The notes: generated by a model from the sequence alone, not told the origin. Positions 17,447 through 26,272 are shown, counted from the stretch's first letter. The stretch: DNA of 64,000 nt from an uncultured Arthrobacter sp. (GCF_947495145.1 NZ_CANLXP010000014.1:1-64000); one strand, 5' to 3'. Translations and numbers: made by a program.

Positions 17447-18145
17447 TCATCGGCCGGTTCCTTTCGACAGTTCCGAAATCTCGCCGGCAAGAATCGCGTT
17501 AAGCAGTTCACGGACATTGTCGAAGACGTAGGCCGCACCGGCGTCGCGCAGTTCAGCCTCGCTGGTGCCACCGGTAGTGACGGCGATGGTGGGCATGCCG
17601 AGGTTGTTGGCGGCGAGCACGTCCCAGACGGCGTCCCCGATGAACACTGCCGCTCCGGCCTCGAGTTCCGCGACCTTCAGCGCTGCTTCGAGGATGTCGG
17701 GGGAGGGCTTGCTGACGCCGGTGTCGGTTGCAGTGGTGGCGCCGGTGATCGCGTCATCGGCATCGATCACCTTCTTCAGGACGGCCAGTTCCTCGTTGTT
17801 CGCGGACGTGGCAAGCACGACGGCGAGGCCCACTTCCGCGCAATGCTTCAGCAGGTCGCGGGTGCCGTCGAAGGAGCGAATAGCCGGCCACTGAGCTGAG
17901 AACAGTGCTCCGTGGGTGTCCTCGAGCTCCTCGTCCTGATCCTTGTTCCGGTCCGCCCCGATGAGGTGCTCGATCAAGGTGGAGCCGCCCATCCCGATTG
18001 TGCGGTGGATGGCCGCCATGGGGACGTCGTGGCCAAAGCGGCGGAAGGCCTGCCACCAGGCGAGTGTGTGCAGATAATTGGTGTCCACGAGCGTGCCGTC
18101 GACGTCGAACAGGACGCCGCGGACGCCGTCGTGCTGTTGTGTCAT
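17447..18145 (-). CDS. HAD family phosphatase (PGMB/Gph type)
   Basis: A 232-residue haloacid dehalogenase superfamily hydrolase. Motif I is LFDVDGTLVDTN (nucleophile and acid Asp) at residues 12-23, motif II is the Thr in LATSANNEEL near residue 112, motif III the Lys in GVSKPSPDIL, and motif IV GDAVWDVLAA. A helical cap between motifs I and II places it with phosphoglycolate-phosphatase or beta-phosphoglucomutase-like proteins. The substrate is a small phosphorylated metabolite that cannot be named. It may form a unit with the alcohol dehydrogenase downstream. Confidence 0.8.
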   Translation of the reverse strand: MTQQHDGVRGVLFDVDGTLVDTNYLHTLAWWQAFRRFGHDVPMAAIHRTIGMGGSTLIEHLIGADRNKDQDEELEDTHGALFSAQWPAIRSFDGTRDLLKHCAEVGLAVVLATSANNEELAVLKKVIDADDAITGATTATDTGVSKPSPDILEAALKVAELEAGAAVFIGDAVWDVLAANNLGMPTIAVTTGGTSEAELRDAGAAYVFDNVRELLNAILAGEISELSKGTGR

Positions 18146-18272
18146 GTTTCCGCCTTGCTTGGTGTGGGTGCAACTTCGTCTGGTGCAATAGGATGTGCTC
18201 CACTACGGGTGTGATGGCGGTAACTCACCAACAGGATCCCGGACTACCAACCTTGTCTCAGAAGGAATACCC

Positions 18273-18635
18273 ATGTCGAGTTACTCCACCCAGAATCGCG
18301 CCCCGTACCCGAGTGAACAGCCCTTTGCGACCGTCAGCACCCGCAGGTCCCCGGGCACGAGCTACGCAGGTTCAGACTACGAGGGAAAGCGCGCAGCCCA
18401 GCTCTCGCTTGCTTACGGCGTGCTCGGGATGTTTTTGTTCTGGTTCGTCTTCGGACCGTTGGCAATCAGTAGCGCGAACAAGGCTGAGCGGATGGGCGAA
18501 CCGGCAGCGGGCGGGCGACTGCTGGGCTGGGTCGCGATCATTCTTGGCGCACTCAGCATCCTGCTCATCATCGCGTGGGTTCTGTTTTTCGCTGCTGCTT
18601 TCTCGAGCGCGTTCCCCAGCGGGATGACGGTCTAG
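18273..18635 (+). CDS. DUF4190-like small membrane protein
   Basis: A 120-residue protein with a polar N-terminal 45 residues and two membrane helices: LSLAYGVLGMFLFWFVFGPLAIS and LGWVAIILGALSILLIIAWVLFF, joined by a short cytoplasmic loop NKAERMGEPAAGGR. This two-helix hairpin matches the DUF4190 pattern common in actinobacteria. GAAGGA is 6 nt before the ATG at 18273. Function unknown. It is transcribed away from the HAD gene. Confidence 0.7.
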   Translation: MSSYSTQNRAPYPSEQPFATVSTRRSPGTSYAGSDYEGKRAAQLSLAYGVLGMFLFWFVFGPLAISSANKAERMGEPAAGGRLLGWVAIILGALSILLIIAWVLFFAAAFSSAFPSGMTV

Positions 18636-18752
18636 AGCCCACCTATCAGCGCCCACTTAGTGCCGCCGGTATGACGGTAGTGATCTGATCCGGTGATGGT
18701 CCTTGGCTAGACTGAATTCCCATTGACGGAACTGCCGAAACCAGGAGGTAGC

Positions 18753-19217
18753 GTGTTCGAGGATGGAGCGCCGGTCGAAGAGGTCGAGCGGGATGTCGAA
18801 TCACTGATCATTGATCTGGTTCACGAGCTGGGCGAGCGTGCGGATGCTGATCCGGACCCCTCGGGGGCAGAGGAGCGGGCTTACATCGCGGCGTTCTCCG
18901 ATGTGAGCGCGAACCAAAACAAGAACCAGGCAGCGCTACTGACGACAGCCATCAAGCGGCCCAACCTGGCGGAATCCCTGAACTACTTGAATCAGCGCCT
19001 TGACAGGGAGGATCTGGACCCGCGGCAGCCCGTGGGCATCATCGGGATCATCGTTCGTCTTGCCATGGATGGCCTGTGGGTTTCGGATATCCTGGACAGC
19101 ACTCGTTTCAAGCCCGAGGACAGGCAACGGATCACTGAGGTCCTCACCGGTCTGACTTACTTGACGGACGACCGGCTCAATGAAGTACTGCGGGAGCGGC
19201 AGGGCAAAAGCTCTTAG
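18753..19217 (+). CDS. TetR C-terminal-like domain protein without HTH
   Basis: A 154-residue helical protein. AGGAGG lies 4 nt before the GTG at 18753, which decides this start over a TTG at 18723. The sequence (SANQNKNQAALLTTAIKRPNLAESL, then IGIIVRLAMDGLWVSDIL) resembles the ligand-binding, dimerising C-terminal domain of TetR regulators. There is no room for a DNA-binding helix-turn-helix: stops lie upstream in frame and no remnant is visible. It could be a stand-alone ligand or dimerisation partner of a TetR protein, or a decayed regulator that has kept a good start signal. Assignment is by pattern only. Confidence 0.5.
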   Translation: MFEDGAPVEEVERDVESLIIDLVHELGERADADPDPSGAEERAYIAAFSDVSANQNKNQAALLTTAIKRPNLAESLNYLNQRLDREDLDPRQPVGIIGIIVRLAMDGLWVSDILDSTRFKPEDRQRITEVLTGLTYLTDDRLNEVLRERQGKSS

Positions 19218-19313
19218 CAACACCGGGCGGAGTCACCTTGTCCTGCCGGCCCCGCCTCGATGAGGCTTGCAGTTGCTTGCGCACGGGCCGCGGCAGCAGC
19301 GCGCGCCGCACTC

Positions 19314-19670
19314 CTACCGCCAGAACACCGCGATGATGATGTTGAGCAGCGTCAGCCCGCCGATTACTCCCAAAATCGCGGACGGCACTGCGTCCTTCTT
19401 GCGGTTGATGAAGGCCAGTACGACGACGGCGATCATCACCAGAAGCTTGACGCCGATTTTGATGTTGTCCACTTCGGCGAGATCTGCGGCTTCGATGACG
19501 CCGACCAGCCCAAGTCCGGTGACCAGCTGCAGCCAGCTGCCGTGCATGATGCCGGGGGTGACGACGGCGCCGCCGGTGCGCATGCTTCGGATCTGCGAGA
19601 TCACGCCGCCGAGGATGGCCGCGAGGCCAACGAAGTGCAGGACGAGGAGCAGGTTGCGAAGGAATTCCAT
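19314..19670 (-). CDS. Small integral membrane protein, unknown function
   Basis: A 118-residue protein with four likely membrane helices: LLLVLHFVGLAAILGGVI, WLQLVTGLGLVGVI, LLVMIAVVVLAFI and ILGVIGGLTLLNIIIAVFW. A conserved-looking small actinobacterial membrane protein; I cannot name a family or a function. It lies downstream of the GntP operon, separated from it by a good terminator, so it is probably transcribed alone. Confidence 0.65.
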   Translation of the reverse strand: MEFLRNLLLVLHFVGLAAILGGVISQIRSMRTGGAVVTPGIMHGSWLQLVTGLGLVGVIEAADLAEVDNIKIGVKLLVMIAVVVLAFINRKKDAVPSAILGVIGGLTLLNIIIAVFWR

Positions 19671-19690
19671 GGCACCAGCCTAAGTGCCAA

Positions 19691-19724
19691 AAAGCGCCGG
19701 ACACCCAACGGTGCCCGGCGCTTT
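19691..19724 (-). terminator. Rho-independent terminator of the GntP operon
   Basis: Read on the minus strand, AAAGCGCCGG pairs with CCGGCGCTTT (10 bp; 19715-19724 with 19691-19700) and the stem runs into a T-rich tract (TTTTTGG). It lies 28 nt after the GntP stop, closing the six-gene catabolic operon. Confidence 0.85.
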
Positions 19725-19751
19725 CTGCGCGTGTGCAGTGCGTCTACTGCG

Positions 19752-21161
19752 CTACGAGACGAACAGGTACAGGATCCAGACCAGGCCGAAGGCCATGAAG
19801 CCGATCGCTGTGGCGATGACGGTCCAGGTCTTGAGCGCCGTTGTGGTGCTCATCCCCAGGAAGCGGCTGACCAGCCAGAAGCCGGAGTCATTGACGTGCG
19901 AGAACGTGATGGCACCCGCGACGATAGCTACGACGATGCACGCGAGGGCCAGGGGATTGGTCACGCCCGAGGCCGCGATTGCGGGAGCCATCAGGCCTGC
20001 GGCAGTGGTGCCGGCGACGGTGGCCGAGCCCTGTGCAACACGCATGATGACGGCAACCAGGAAGCCGGCCAGGATCAGCGGGAGGCCGATCGCGTCAAGG
20101 CCGTTGGCCATTGCCCCGCCAATGCCGGTAGCGGTGAGCACCCCGCCGAACATTCCGCCTGCACCGGTGATGAGGATGATCGAGCAGACCGGCGCCAGGG
20201 CGTCGTCAACAAGGTCCTCCAACGCGCCGCCGAGTGACCCGGTCCGCGGACGGACCACCAGCAGGTACATGGCCAGCAGGGTGGAGATCAGCAGTGCAAT
20301 GGGAGTGTTGCCGATGAACACCAGGATCTGGACCCACAGGGCATCAGCCGGAACCACACCGGAAGCGCTGAGCGTGTTGAGGCCGGTGTTGAGGAAGATC
20401 AGCACCAGCGGCAGCAGGAGCAGGAGCAGGACGGTGCTGAACTTCGGCGGGTTGGTGTCGTTCTTCGGCGGCTCGCCCAGCAGGTTCGGTACGGGCAGCT
20501 CAGGGCTCCGCTTGGCAAGCACCAGGGCAAGTCGGTAGCCGGCCACGTACCAGGTGGGAAGACCAACCAGGAGGGCAACCATCAGAACCAGTCCGACGTC
20601 GGCCCCTACAATTCCCGCAGCCGCTACGGGTCCCGGGTGCGGCGGCACGAGGGCGTGCATCATGAGGAAAGCACCGGTGGCCGGCAGCGCATAGAGCAGC
20701 AGGCCTCCGCCCAGCCTGCGTGCCACCGTGTAGATGATCGGCAGCATCACAATGAAGCCGGCATCAAGGAAGATGGGGAAGCCGAACAGCAACGAGGCAA
20801 CCGAAAGCGCAAGCGGTGCCCGTTTTTCACCGAACCGGTGCAGCAGGTGGTCGGCGAGCACCTTGGCGCCGCCCGAGGTCTCCACGATCCGTCCCAGCAC
20901 GGCTCCGAATCCGACCAGCAGTGCAACATTGCCGAGCGTGCGTCCGAACGGACCGATCAGGGTGTCCAGCAGTTCATCGGCTGAAACGCCTGCCACCACC
21001 GCGGTGAGCAGGCTGACGATGATCAGCGCGAAAAAGGCGTGCATCCGCACTTTGATAATGAGGAACAGCAGGACTGCGATGGCGGCAACCGCAATCAGCA
21101 GCAGGGCGGGGACGGGTAGTCCGCTCGTCACCGCCTGGGTAGTCATCGGTAGAAGGACCAT
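19752..21161 (-). CDS. GntP family gluconate/sugar-acid permease
   Basis: A 469-residue, 12-helix secondary transporter of the GntP type; typical parts are GGAKVLADHLLHRFGEKRAPLALS, an ATGAFLMMHALVPPHPGPVAAA loop, and FSHVNDSGFWLVSRFLGMS near residue 410. Family members import gluconate and related sugar acids with protons. It is the last gene of the operon that also encodes a kinase, two isomerases and a dehydrogenase, so the likely cargo is the sugar acid these enzymes degrade. It lies 86 nt after the isomerase gene, with a hairpin in the gap. Confidence 0.9.
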   Translation of the reverse strand: MVLLPMTTQAVTSGLPVPALLLIAVAAIAVLLFLIIKVRMHAFFALIIVSLLTAVVAGVSADELLDTLIGPFGRTLGNVALLVGFGAVLGRIVETSGGAKVLADHLLHRFGEKRAPLALSVASLLFGFPIFLDAGFIVMLPIIYTVARRLGGGLLLYALPATGAFLMMHALVPPHPGPVAAAGIVGADVGLVLMVALLVGLPTWYVAGYRLALVLAKRSPELPVPNLLGEPPKNDTNPPKFSTVLLLLLLPLVLIFLNTGLNTLSASGVVPADALWVQILVFIGNTPIALLISTLLAMYLLVVRPRTGSLGGALEDLVDDALAPVCSIILITGAGGMFGGVLTATGIGGAMANGLDAIGLPLILAGFLVAVIMRVAQGSATVAGTTAAGLMAPAIAASGVTNPLALACIVVAIVAGAITFSHVNDSGFWLVSRFLGMSTTTALKTWTVIATAIGFMAFGLVWILYLFVS

Positions 21162-21202
21162 GGGTTGAAACTCCTAGGGCAACATCGTTGGCGCATGCGT
21201 AG

Positions 21203-21227
21203 CCAGCCCTGCTGGTTGCAGGGCTGG
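21203..21227. other. Intra-operon hairpin
   Basis: A perfect 10-bp stem, CCAGCCCTGC (21203-21212) with GCAGGGCTGG (21218-21227), and a 5-nt loop, in the gap between the isomerase gene and the GntP gene. On the operon's strand it has no U-tract, so it is more likely an RNA stability or processing element than a terminator. Confidence 0.6.
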
Positions 21228-21247
21228 TCGTTCTTTTGATTCAGGGT

Positions 21248-22009
21248 TTACTGGGTGCCGGCAGCGGTTAGTGCCTCATCCAGCACCAGACCGAAGTTCT
21301 GTGGGTCGTGGGCGAACCTGCCCAGGAACAGTCCGTCGACCGCCTCGAGGCGGGGGAGCAGGCCGGGACCGGCGCTGCCGCCGTAAATGATCCGGACTCC
21401 TGCTTCGCCCTCGCCGGTCAGCTGTTTCCGGAGCCGGGTGACGACGTCGTTCACGTAGTCAGTGGGCGCCGGAGCAGGCGCTCCGATAGCCCAGACCGGC
21501 TCGTAGGCCAAGATGACCGCTTCGGTTCCCGCTCCACCGGCGAGCGCCGATTCCACCTGGGCACGGCAGAATTCAGCGGCCTCTTCGGCACTCGATCGCT
21601 CAGGTTCCCCGATGCACAGCAGCGGTGTCATTCCGGCGGTGATTGCCGCCGTCACCTTGCGTGCAACGGTGGCATCGTCCTCACCGAAGAGGCTTCGCCG
21701 CTCGGCGTGACCGATCTCCACGAGCCCCACGCCGAGCTCAGCGAGAAGACCTGCGCTGACCTCACCGGTCAGGGCTCCGACTCCCGTGCTGCAGTTCTGG
21801 GCTCCCACCGTCACGTCCGTGCCGGAGAAGATGCGCTGCGCGCTTTCCAGAACCGGGAACGACGGCGCCACGAAGCTGTGCACTCGTCCCGCCAAAGCGG
21901 GCCTGGCAAGGACTTCCTGTCGGATGCCTTCCAGCCAGGTGAGGCTTTGGCGGTAACCGAGGTACATCTTGGTGCTGACACCGACGTACCGGGGACGGGG
22001 AATGGCCAT
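21248..22009 (-). CDS. Triose-phosphate-isomerase-like sugar-phosphate isomerase (LerI/EryH-like)
   Basis: A 253-residue TIM-barrel isomerase. Catalytic Lys is in VGVSTKMYLGY, His in EIGHAERRSLFG, Glu in LAYEPVWAIGAPAP, and the phosphate loop is YGGSAGPG. The housekeeping form would read NWKMN and GHSERR; the STKMYL and GHAERR variants suggest the paralogue that converts L-erythrulose 1-phosphate to D-erythrulose 4-phosphate (EryH in Brucella, LerI in Mycobacterium smegmatis). Context supports this: a DhaK-type kinase and an RpiB-like isomerase sit in the same operon. It starts 3 nt after the dehydrogenase gene. Ordinary triose-phosphate isomerase activity cannot be excluded. Confidence 0.75.
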   Translation of the reverse strand: MAIPRPRYVGVSTKMYLGYRQSLTWLEGIRQEVLARPALAGRVHSFVAPSFPVLESAQRIFSGTDVTVGAQNCSTGVGALTGEVSAGLLAELGVGLVEIGHAERRSLFGEDDATVARKVTAAITAGMTPLLCIGEPERSSAEEAAEFCRAQVESALAGGAGTEAVILAYEPVWAIGAPAPAPTDYVNDVVTRLRKQLTGEGEAGVRIIYGGSAGPGLLPRLEAVDGLFLGRFAHDPQNFGLVLDEALTAAGTQ

Positions 22010-22012
22010 CGG

Positions 22013-22963
22013 TTAGTGCAGGGGAGCGGGGCCGAGATCCTCGATCAGCTTCTGCATCAGGACGTAGGCCTTGTTGCGGTAGGCGATGAGGTCGGCTGTG
22101 CGCTCGGCGGGAACGTCAAGGAAACCGGCACCGGTCTTGGTGCCCAGCTTCCCGGCGTCGACCAGGTCCGTGAGGACCTTCGGGGTGGCGAACCGCTCCG
22201 GGAAGTCAGTTTGCAGGGACTTGTAGCAGAAGTTGTAGACATCCAACCCGGCCATGTCGGCGATGGCAAACGGTCCGAAGAACGGGAGCCGGAAACCGAA
22301 GGTGGTGCGCACTAGGGTGTCGATGTCTTCCGGTGTGGCTACGCCTTCCTCGACGAGCTGGGTAGCTTCGTGGAACAGCGCGTACTGCAGTCGGTTCAGC
22401 ACAAACCCGGTGACGTCCTTGACGACGGCGGTTTCCTTGCCGGTGGAGTGCACAATCTCGCGGGCGGCAGTGACTACTGCCTCATCCGTGCCGGTGTGGG
22501 GGATGATTTCGACGCCGGGAATGAACGGCGAGGGGTTGGAGAAGTGCACCCCGAGGAAGCGCTCCGGGTTGGTGACCGTCTTGGCCATTTCCCCGATGGA
22601 GATGGTGGAAGTGTTGGAGCCGATGATGGCGTTCGGCCGGGCAGCGGCGCTGATCCGGGCGAGGATATCGTTCTTGATCTCGATGACTTCGGGAACAGCT
22701 TCCTCGATGAAGTCCGCGTCTGCTACAGCTTCTTCAACGGAGGCAGCGGCAACGAGGTTCTTCTCGAGCGTTTCGGTGGCGCCTTCGGGAAACAGGCCGG
22801 CTGCGACGAAATCGCGGGATTCGGCGATCAGGCGGTGGTAGTTCTTCTCCGCGATCTCGGCCGAGACATCAGAGAGCGCTACGGTGGCGCCGGAGAGGGC
22901 GAGGACCTGGGCGATTCCGCCGCCCATGTAACCGGATCCGACTATTGCAACTTTGCGGGTCAT
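22013..22963 (-). CDS. 3-hydroxyacyl-CoA dehydrogenase family oxidoreductase
   Basis: A 316-residue protein with an N-terminal NAD-binding loop VAIVGSGYMGGGIAQVLALSG and the family motif SNTSTISIGEMAKTVTNPERFLGVHFSNPS (catalytic His in GVHFSNP), then a 3HCDH C-terminal helical domain (TGFVLNRLQYALFHEATQLVEEGVA). The family oxidises a beta-hydroxy acid or its CoA thioester; sugar-acid members such as L-gulonate 3-dehydrogenase act on free acids. In this operon, C3 oxidation of a sugar acid fits better than fatty-acid metabolism, as no thiolase or hydratase is near. It is 4 nt from the RpiB-like gene and 3 nt from the isomerase gene. Confidence 0.8.
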   Translation of the reverse strand: MTRKVAIVGSGYMGGGIAQVLALSGATVALSDVSAEIAEKNYHRLIAESRDFVAAGLFPEGATETLEKNLVAAASVEEAVADADFIEEAVPEVIEIKNDILARISAAARPNAIIGSNTSTISIGEMAKTVTNPERFLGVHFSNPSPFIPGVEIIPHTGTDEAVVTAAREIVHSTGKETAVVKDVTGFVLNRLQYALFHEATQLVEEGVATPEDIDTLVRTTFGFRLPFFGPFAIADMAGLDVYNFCYKSLQTDFPERFATPKVLTDLVDAGKLGTKTGAGFLDVPAERTADLIAYRNKAYVLMQKLIEDLGPAPLH

Positions 22964-22967
22964 TCTC

Positions 22968-23435
22968 TTAGTTCTCTTTCGGTTCGTAGGAGCAGATTGC
23001 CTCGACCTTGGCGGCGGAGGAGCTGTTTTCGTCGAAGCGGTGGCTCAGCCATTCGTGAACGAGCTTCTTGGCCAGTTCCAGCCCGATGACACGCTGGCCA
23101 AAGGTGAGGACCTGCGCGTTGTTGCTCAGAACGGAGCGTTCAACCGAGTAGCTGTCGTGGGCCGTGACCGCACGGATTCCCGGCACCTTGTTCGCCGCGA
23201 TGGCGACGCCGAGGCCGGTTCCGCAGATCAGGAGTGCGCGGTCCGCCTCGCCTGCGGCAACCTTGCGGGCGGCGTCGACGGCGATGTGGGGGTACGCAGT
23301 GGAATCGTTGCTGCCCACACCGACGTCGAGCACCGACTCCACGCGGTCGTCGGCCTCCATCAGGTCCTTGAGGGCGGTCTTGAATTCGACTCCTGCTTCG
23401 TCATTACCGATGACGATGCGCAGTTTCTCACTCAT
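22968..23435 (-). CDS. RpiB/LacAB-type isomerase (DerI/EryI-like)
   Basis: A 155-residue member of the ribose 5-phosphate isomerase B family. The active-site Cys is in [22 protein letters not shown] and the substrate-binding segment [22 protein letters not shown] follows. Close paralogues EryI/DerI turn D-erythrulose 4-phosphate into D-erythrose 4-phosphate. In this operon, with a kinase and a TIM-like isomerase, that reaction fits best, though allose- or ribose-phosphate isomerisation cannot be excluded by sequence alone. It overlaps the end of the kinase gene by 8 nt, suggesting translational coupling. Confidence 0.8.
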   Translation of the reverse strand: MSEKLRIVIGNDEAGVEFKTALKDLMEADDRVESVLDVGVGSNDSTAYPHIAVDAARKVAAGEADRALLICGTGLGVAIAANKVPGIRAVTAHDSYSVERSVLSNNAQVLTFGQRVIGLELAKKLVHEWLSHRFDENSSSAAKVEAICSYEPKEN

Positions 23436-25167
23436 GGGTTTGCTCCTTCTTGGTGGTCAGTTCCTGGAACGTATGTGCCAGTGCCTCGGCAATCAGTGCG
23501 AAGGACACGGCTCCGGGATCGGGGTGGCCGATGCTCTTTTCGGCAAGCGGCCGTGCGCGCCCCTTCTTCGGGCGGAGGGAAGCGGTCTCTGCAGCAGCGT
23601 CGGTCGCGGCACCGGCTGCGGCAGCGAGGGTATCGGCAACAGGGTCACCGTTCCGCGTGCGTGCGGTGAAGGTTTCGATGTAGGGCAGCAGGGCGTCCAC
23701 CATGGTCTTGTCACCGGCTTCGGCCTTGCCCAGGTTGGTGATGGCGGCGCTGAAAGCCGACGCCGCGTTGAGTGCGTCCTCCGGCCCGTAGGACTCCCGG
23801 TTCCCCAGCGAGTGCGCGACGGCGATGAGTCCCGAGCCCCACAGCGCACCGGAGGTTCCCCCTGCCTTTTCCGCCCAGGCTTCGCCTGCCGTAATCAGCA
23901 CGCGGTCTGCGCCAGCGGAGTCAGCTGCTGCCTGCCCGGCCGCGTCGGCCGCAGCGTCAACACCCCGGCGCATGCCGATGCCGTGGTCGCCGTCGCCGGC
24001 CACCGCGTCCATCTTGCCGAGCTCGTCCTCGTGTTCGATGACCACGGCGCGAGCGGCCTCCAGCAGTGCGACGGCGCCCGAACTCAGCGCGGCTGCCGCC
24101 TCAGTAGGTGGTTCGACGGGTGCTTCTGCTGCGGTCGCCAGTTCCTGCACGTCCCGGTGGGCGCGCGCTGCAACGTTGCCCTTGCGGAACGCGGGAGTGT
24201 CAGCGGGAGCGGACCAGTAGGTTTCGAGCTCGTCGTCGAGCCACAGCAGGGTCAGGGAGACACCGGCCATGTCGAGGCTCGTCACCAGCTCACCGCACTC
24301 GGGTTCGACAATCTCGAGCCCTGCCTTGCCCAGCAGCGCCTCGATCCGGCCGTAGAGAAGGAACAGTTCGTCGTACTTGACGGTTCCCAGCCCGTTGACG
24401 ATGGCTGCAACGCGGCTGCCGGCGTCGTCGGGCTTGTCCTCGAGGAGGTTGGAGACCAGCAGATCGGCCAGCTCGGACGCCGTGGGCATCGGGTGATCGG
24501 AAATACCCGGCTCGCCGTGGATGCCCAGTCCGAGCGACATGTGCCCCGGCTGCACCGAGAACAGCGGTTCCTCGGCGCCCGGGAGGGTGCAGCCGTCAAA
24601 GGCAACGCCCAGGGAGCGCGTGCGGTAGTTCGCCTTGCGGGCGAGGCGTTCCACGTCATCGAGGGAAAGGCCGGCTTCCGCAGCGGCGCCGGCAACCTTG
24701 AAGACCGTTAGGTCGCCTGCAATGCCGCGGCGGTTTTCCAGCTGGTCGATGGGCGCGCTGGCGATGTCATCGGTGACCAGCACTGTCCGGGTGTCGATTC
24801 CTTCGGCATTGAGCCGAAGCTCAGCCTGCCCGAAGTGCAGCACATCGCCGGCGTAGTTGCCGTAGCTGAGCAGGACACCGCCGCCGTTGTTCGCCGCTCG
24901 GGCAACGCGGTAGACCTGTCCGGCTGCGGGGGAGGCAAACATGTTGCCGCAGGCCGATCCGGCGGCCAGTCCCTGACCCACCAGGCCGGCGAACGCGGGG
25001 TAATGGCCGGAGCCGCCGCCGATCACGAGGGCAACCTGGCCCTCGTCCATCTCGGTGGACCGGACCACACCGCCGTCAACGCGAGCCACGTACCGGCGGT
25101 TTGCCGCAGCGAAACCGTCGAGGGCGTCGTCGGCGAAGGACGCGGGGTCATCAAAAATGCGTGTCAT
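23428..25167 (-). CDS. Fused DhaK-DhaL kinase (dihydroxyacetone/erythrulose type)
   Basis: A 579-residue ATP-dependent kinase. The DhaK part (1-330) has [22 protein letters not shown] and the covalent-binding His in [10 protein letters not shown]; the DhaL part (about 365-579) has the ATP/Mg site [16 protein letters not shown] and GGTSGALWG. Single-chain kinases of this type phosphorylate dihydroxyacetone with ATP; the M. smegmatis relative LerK uses L-erythrulose. Together with the two isomerases downstream I read it as an L-erythrulose kinase, with dihydroxyacetone as the alternative. It follows the TIM-barrel gene by 69 nt. Confidence 0.85.
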   Translation of the reverse strand: MTRIFDDPASFADDALDGFAAANRRYVARVDGGVVRSTEMDEGQVALVIGGGSGHYPAFAGLVGQGLAAGSACGNMFASPAAGQVYRVARAANNGGGVLLSYGNYAGDVLHFGQAELRLNAEGIDTRTVLVTDDIASAPIDQLENRRGIAGDLTVFKVAGAAAEAGLSLDDVERLARKANYRTRSLGVAFDGCTLPGAEEPLFSVQPGHMSLGLGIHGEPGISDHPMPTASELADLLVSNLLEDKPDDAGSRVAAIVNGLGTVKYDELFLLYGRIEALLGKAGLEIVEPECGELVTSLDMAGVSLTLLWLDDELETYWSAPADTPAFRKGNVAARAHRDVQELATAAEAPVEPPTEAAAALSSGAVALLEAARAVVIEHEDELGKMDAVAGDGDHGIGMRRGVDAAADAAGQAAADSAGADRVLITAGEAWAEKAGGTSGALWGSGLIAVAHSLGNRESYGPEDALNAASAFSAAITNLGKAEAGDKTMVDALLPYIETFTARTRNGDPVADTLAAAAGAATDAAAETASLRPKKGRARPLAEKSIGHPDPGAVSFALIAEALAHTFQELTTKKEQTHE

Positions 25168-25236
25168 CGTTCCTCATTGAATTCGTGAGTAGCAAGTGAA
25201 AGGCAAGTACAAAGCAACTGACAGTGCGGTGGGATG

Positions 25237-26235
25237 TTACTGGCTGGCGGTCTGGCGCGGCTTCTGCCGGCCTTGCGCAACGAGGGGCGTGCCCAGAGCA
25301 TAGTCCTCGGTCTTGGGAAGAATCTTCTTGCGCAGGTAGTCCTGGTTGCTGGCGGATACGCTCAGCCCGTCTCCTCCGTAGTGCTCGGCGCAGATGATGC
25401 CCTGGAAGCCGGAAGCAAGGGCGGTGCGGAACGCTTCCCGGTAGCTGATGACGCCCGTTTCCAGCGGCGCGGGCATCGCAACGAACTGGTTGCGGGCAAG
25501 GTTCTCGTCCCGCAGGTAATTCTTCACGTGCCAGTAGTTCGCGTAGGGCACGGTCTTTGCGATGAGTTCCTGGATGGATTCGATCGGCCGGTGGAGACGT
25601 ACCAGATTGCCGAGGTCCGGGTTGAGGCCGACGTTGGGCAGGTCGATGTCCTGGACGAGCCGGACGGCGGAGTCACCGGTACCGAGGTAGGTGTCTTCGT
25701 ACAGTTCCAGGGACACGAGCAAGCCCAGGTCCGCTGCGTGATTGCCGAGCTCACGAATCCGTTCAACAGCCTTGTTCCAGGTCTCAGGATCGTTCTCGGG
25801 ATCCTTGTGACCCTCGACGGTCCAGAACCACAGCTGCTTCTTCTGCTCAGGGGTAAGCGCCTGGTGCAGTCCGAAGGAGACGACTTCGCAACCGAGCTGC
25901 GCGGCGGCCTCCAGGGTGCGGTGGCTGTAGGCGAGGTTGTCTTCCCAGTTCTGCTCGTCGATGACGCTGCGGCGGATGGCCGAGATGGCGGGCGCTCCGA
26001 TGCCGGCGTTGTCGGCTGCGAGCTTCAGCTGGTCCAAGCGGTCGGTGGAGAGGTCACCGGGGCGTACCCAGCCATCGAAGAGGTCGATGTTGTCGAAACC
26101 GGCGTCCCGCACCTCACGGAAAACACCTTCCCAGGCGGTGGGCTCGGCGTCCTGCATGGTGATGCCGTCAGCCCCCTCATGGGGAAACTGCAGCGGTGCA
26201 GCGGTGATGGGCCAGTTGTCTGCGGTGTAAGCCAT
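25237..26235 (-). CDS. Sugar isomerase/epimerase-like TIM-barrel protein
   Basis: A 332-residue AP-endonuclease-2/xylose-isomerase-like TIM barrel. Likely metal ligands are the Glu in VSLELYEDTYLG, Asp in VGLNPDLGNLV, His in YWHVKNYLRDEN and Glu in GIICAEHYGGDG. First gene of the operon, with the GntR operator just upstream. Members isomerise, epimerise or decarboxylate oxo-sugar acids; from memory, a 3-oxo-isoapionate decarboxylase that yields L-erythrulose belongs to this fold. I therefore infer that it supplies erythrulose to the kinase, either by decarboxylation or by preparing the substrate. The reaction is not proven by sequence. Confidence 0.7.
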   Translation of the reverse strand: MAYTADNWPITAAPLQFPHEGADGITMQDAEPTAWEGVFREVRDAGFDNIDLFDGWVRPGDLSTDRLDQLKLAADNAGIGAPAISAIRRSVIDEQNWEDNLAYSHRTLEAAAQLGCEVVSFGLHQALTPEQKKQLWFWTVEGHKDPENDPETWNKAVERIRELGNHAADLGLLVSLELYEDTYLGTGDSAVRLVQDIDLPNVGLNPDLGNLVRLHRPIESIQELIAKTVPYANYWHVKNYLRDENLARNQFVAMPAPLETGVISYREAFRTALASGFQGIICAEHYGGDGLSVSASNQDYLRKKILPKTEDYALGTPLVAQGRQKPRQTASQ

Positions 26236-26262
26236 GGTTCACTCCGTTGTGGTAATCGTATT

Positions 26263-26272
26263 TCCTATAGGA
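26263..26272. promoter_or_regulatory. Palindromic operator TCCTATAGGA upstream of the catabolic operon
   Basis: A perfect 10-bp palindrome 28 nt before the first gene of the operon. The same core occurs just before the adjacent gntR gene (27042-27053). Likely binding site of the GntR/FCD regulator encoded at 26349-27035. Confidence 0.75.

Noticed and set aside
21248-22009. Housekeeping triose-phosphate isomerase
   Set aside because: Context and variant motifs (STKMYL, GHAERR) favour the erythrulose-phosphate paralogue, though not proven.
22013-22963. Fatty-acid beta-oxidation role for the 3HCDH-type enzyme
   Set aside because: No thiolase, hydratase or CoA ligase is near; the operon is made of sugar enzymes and a sugar-acid permease.
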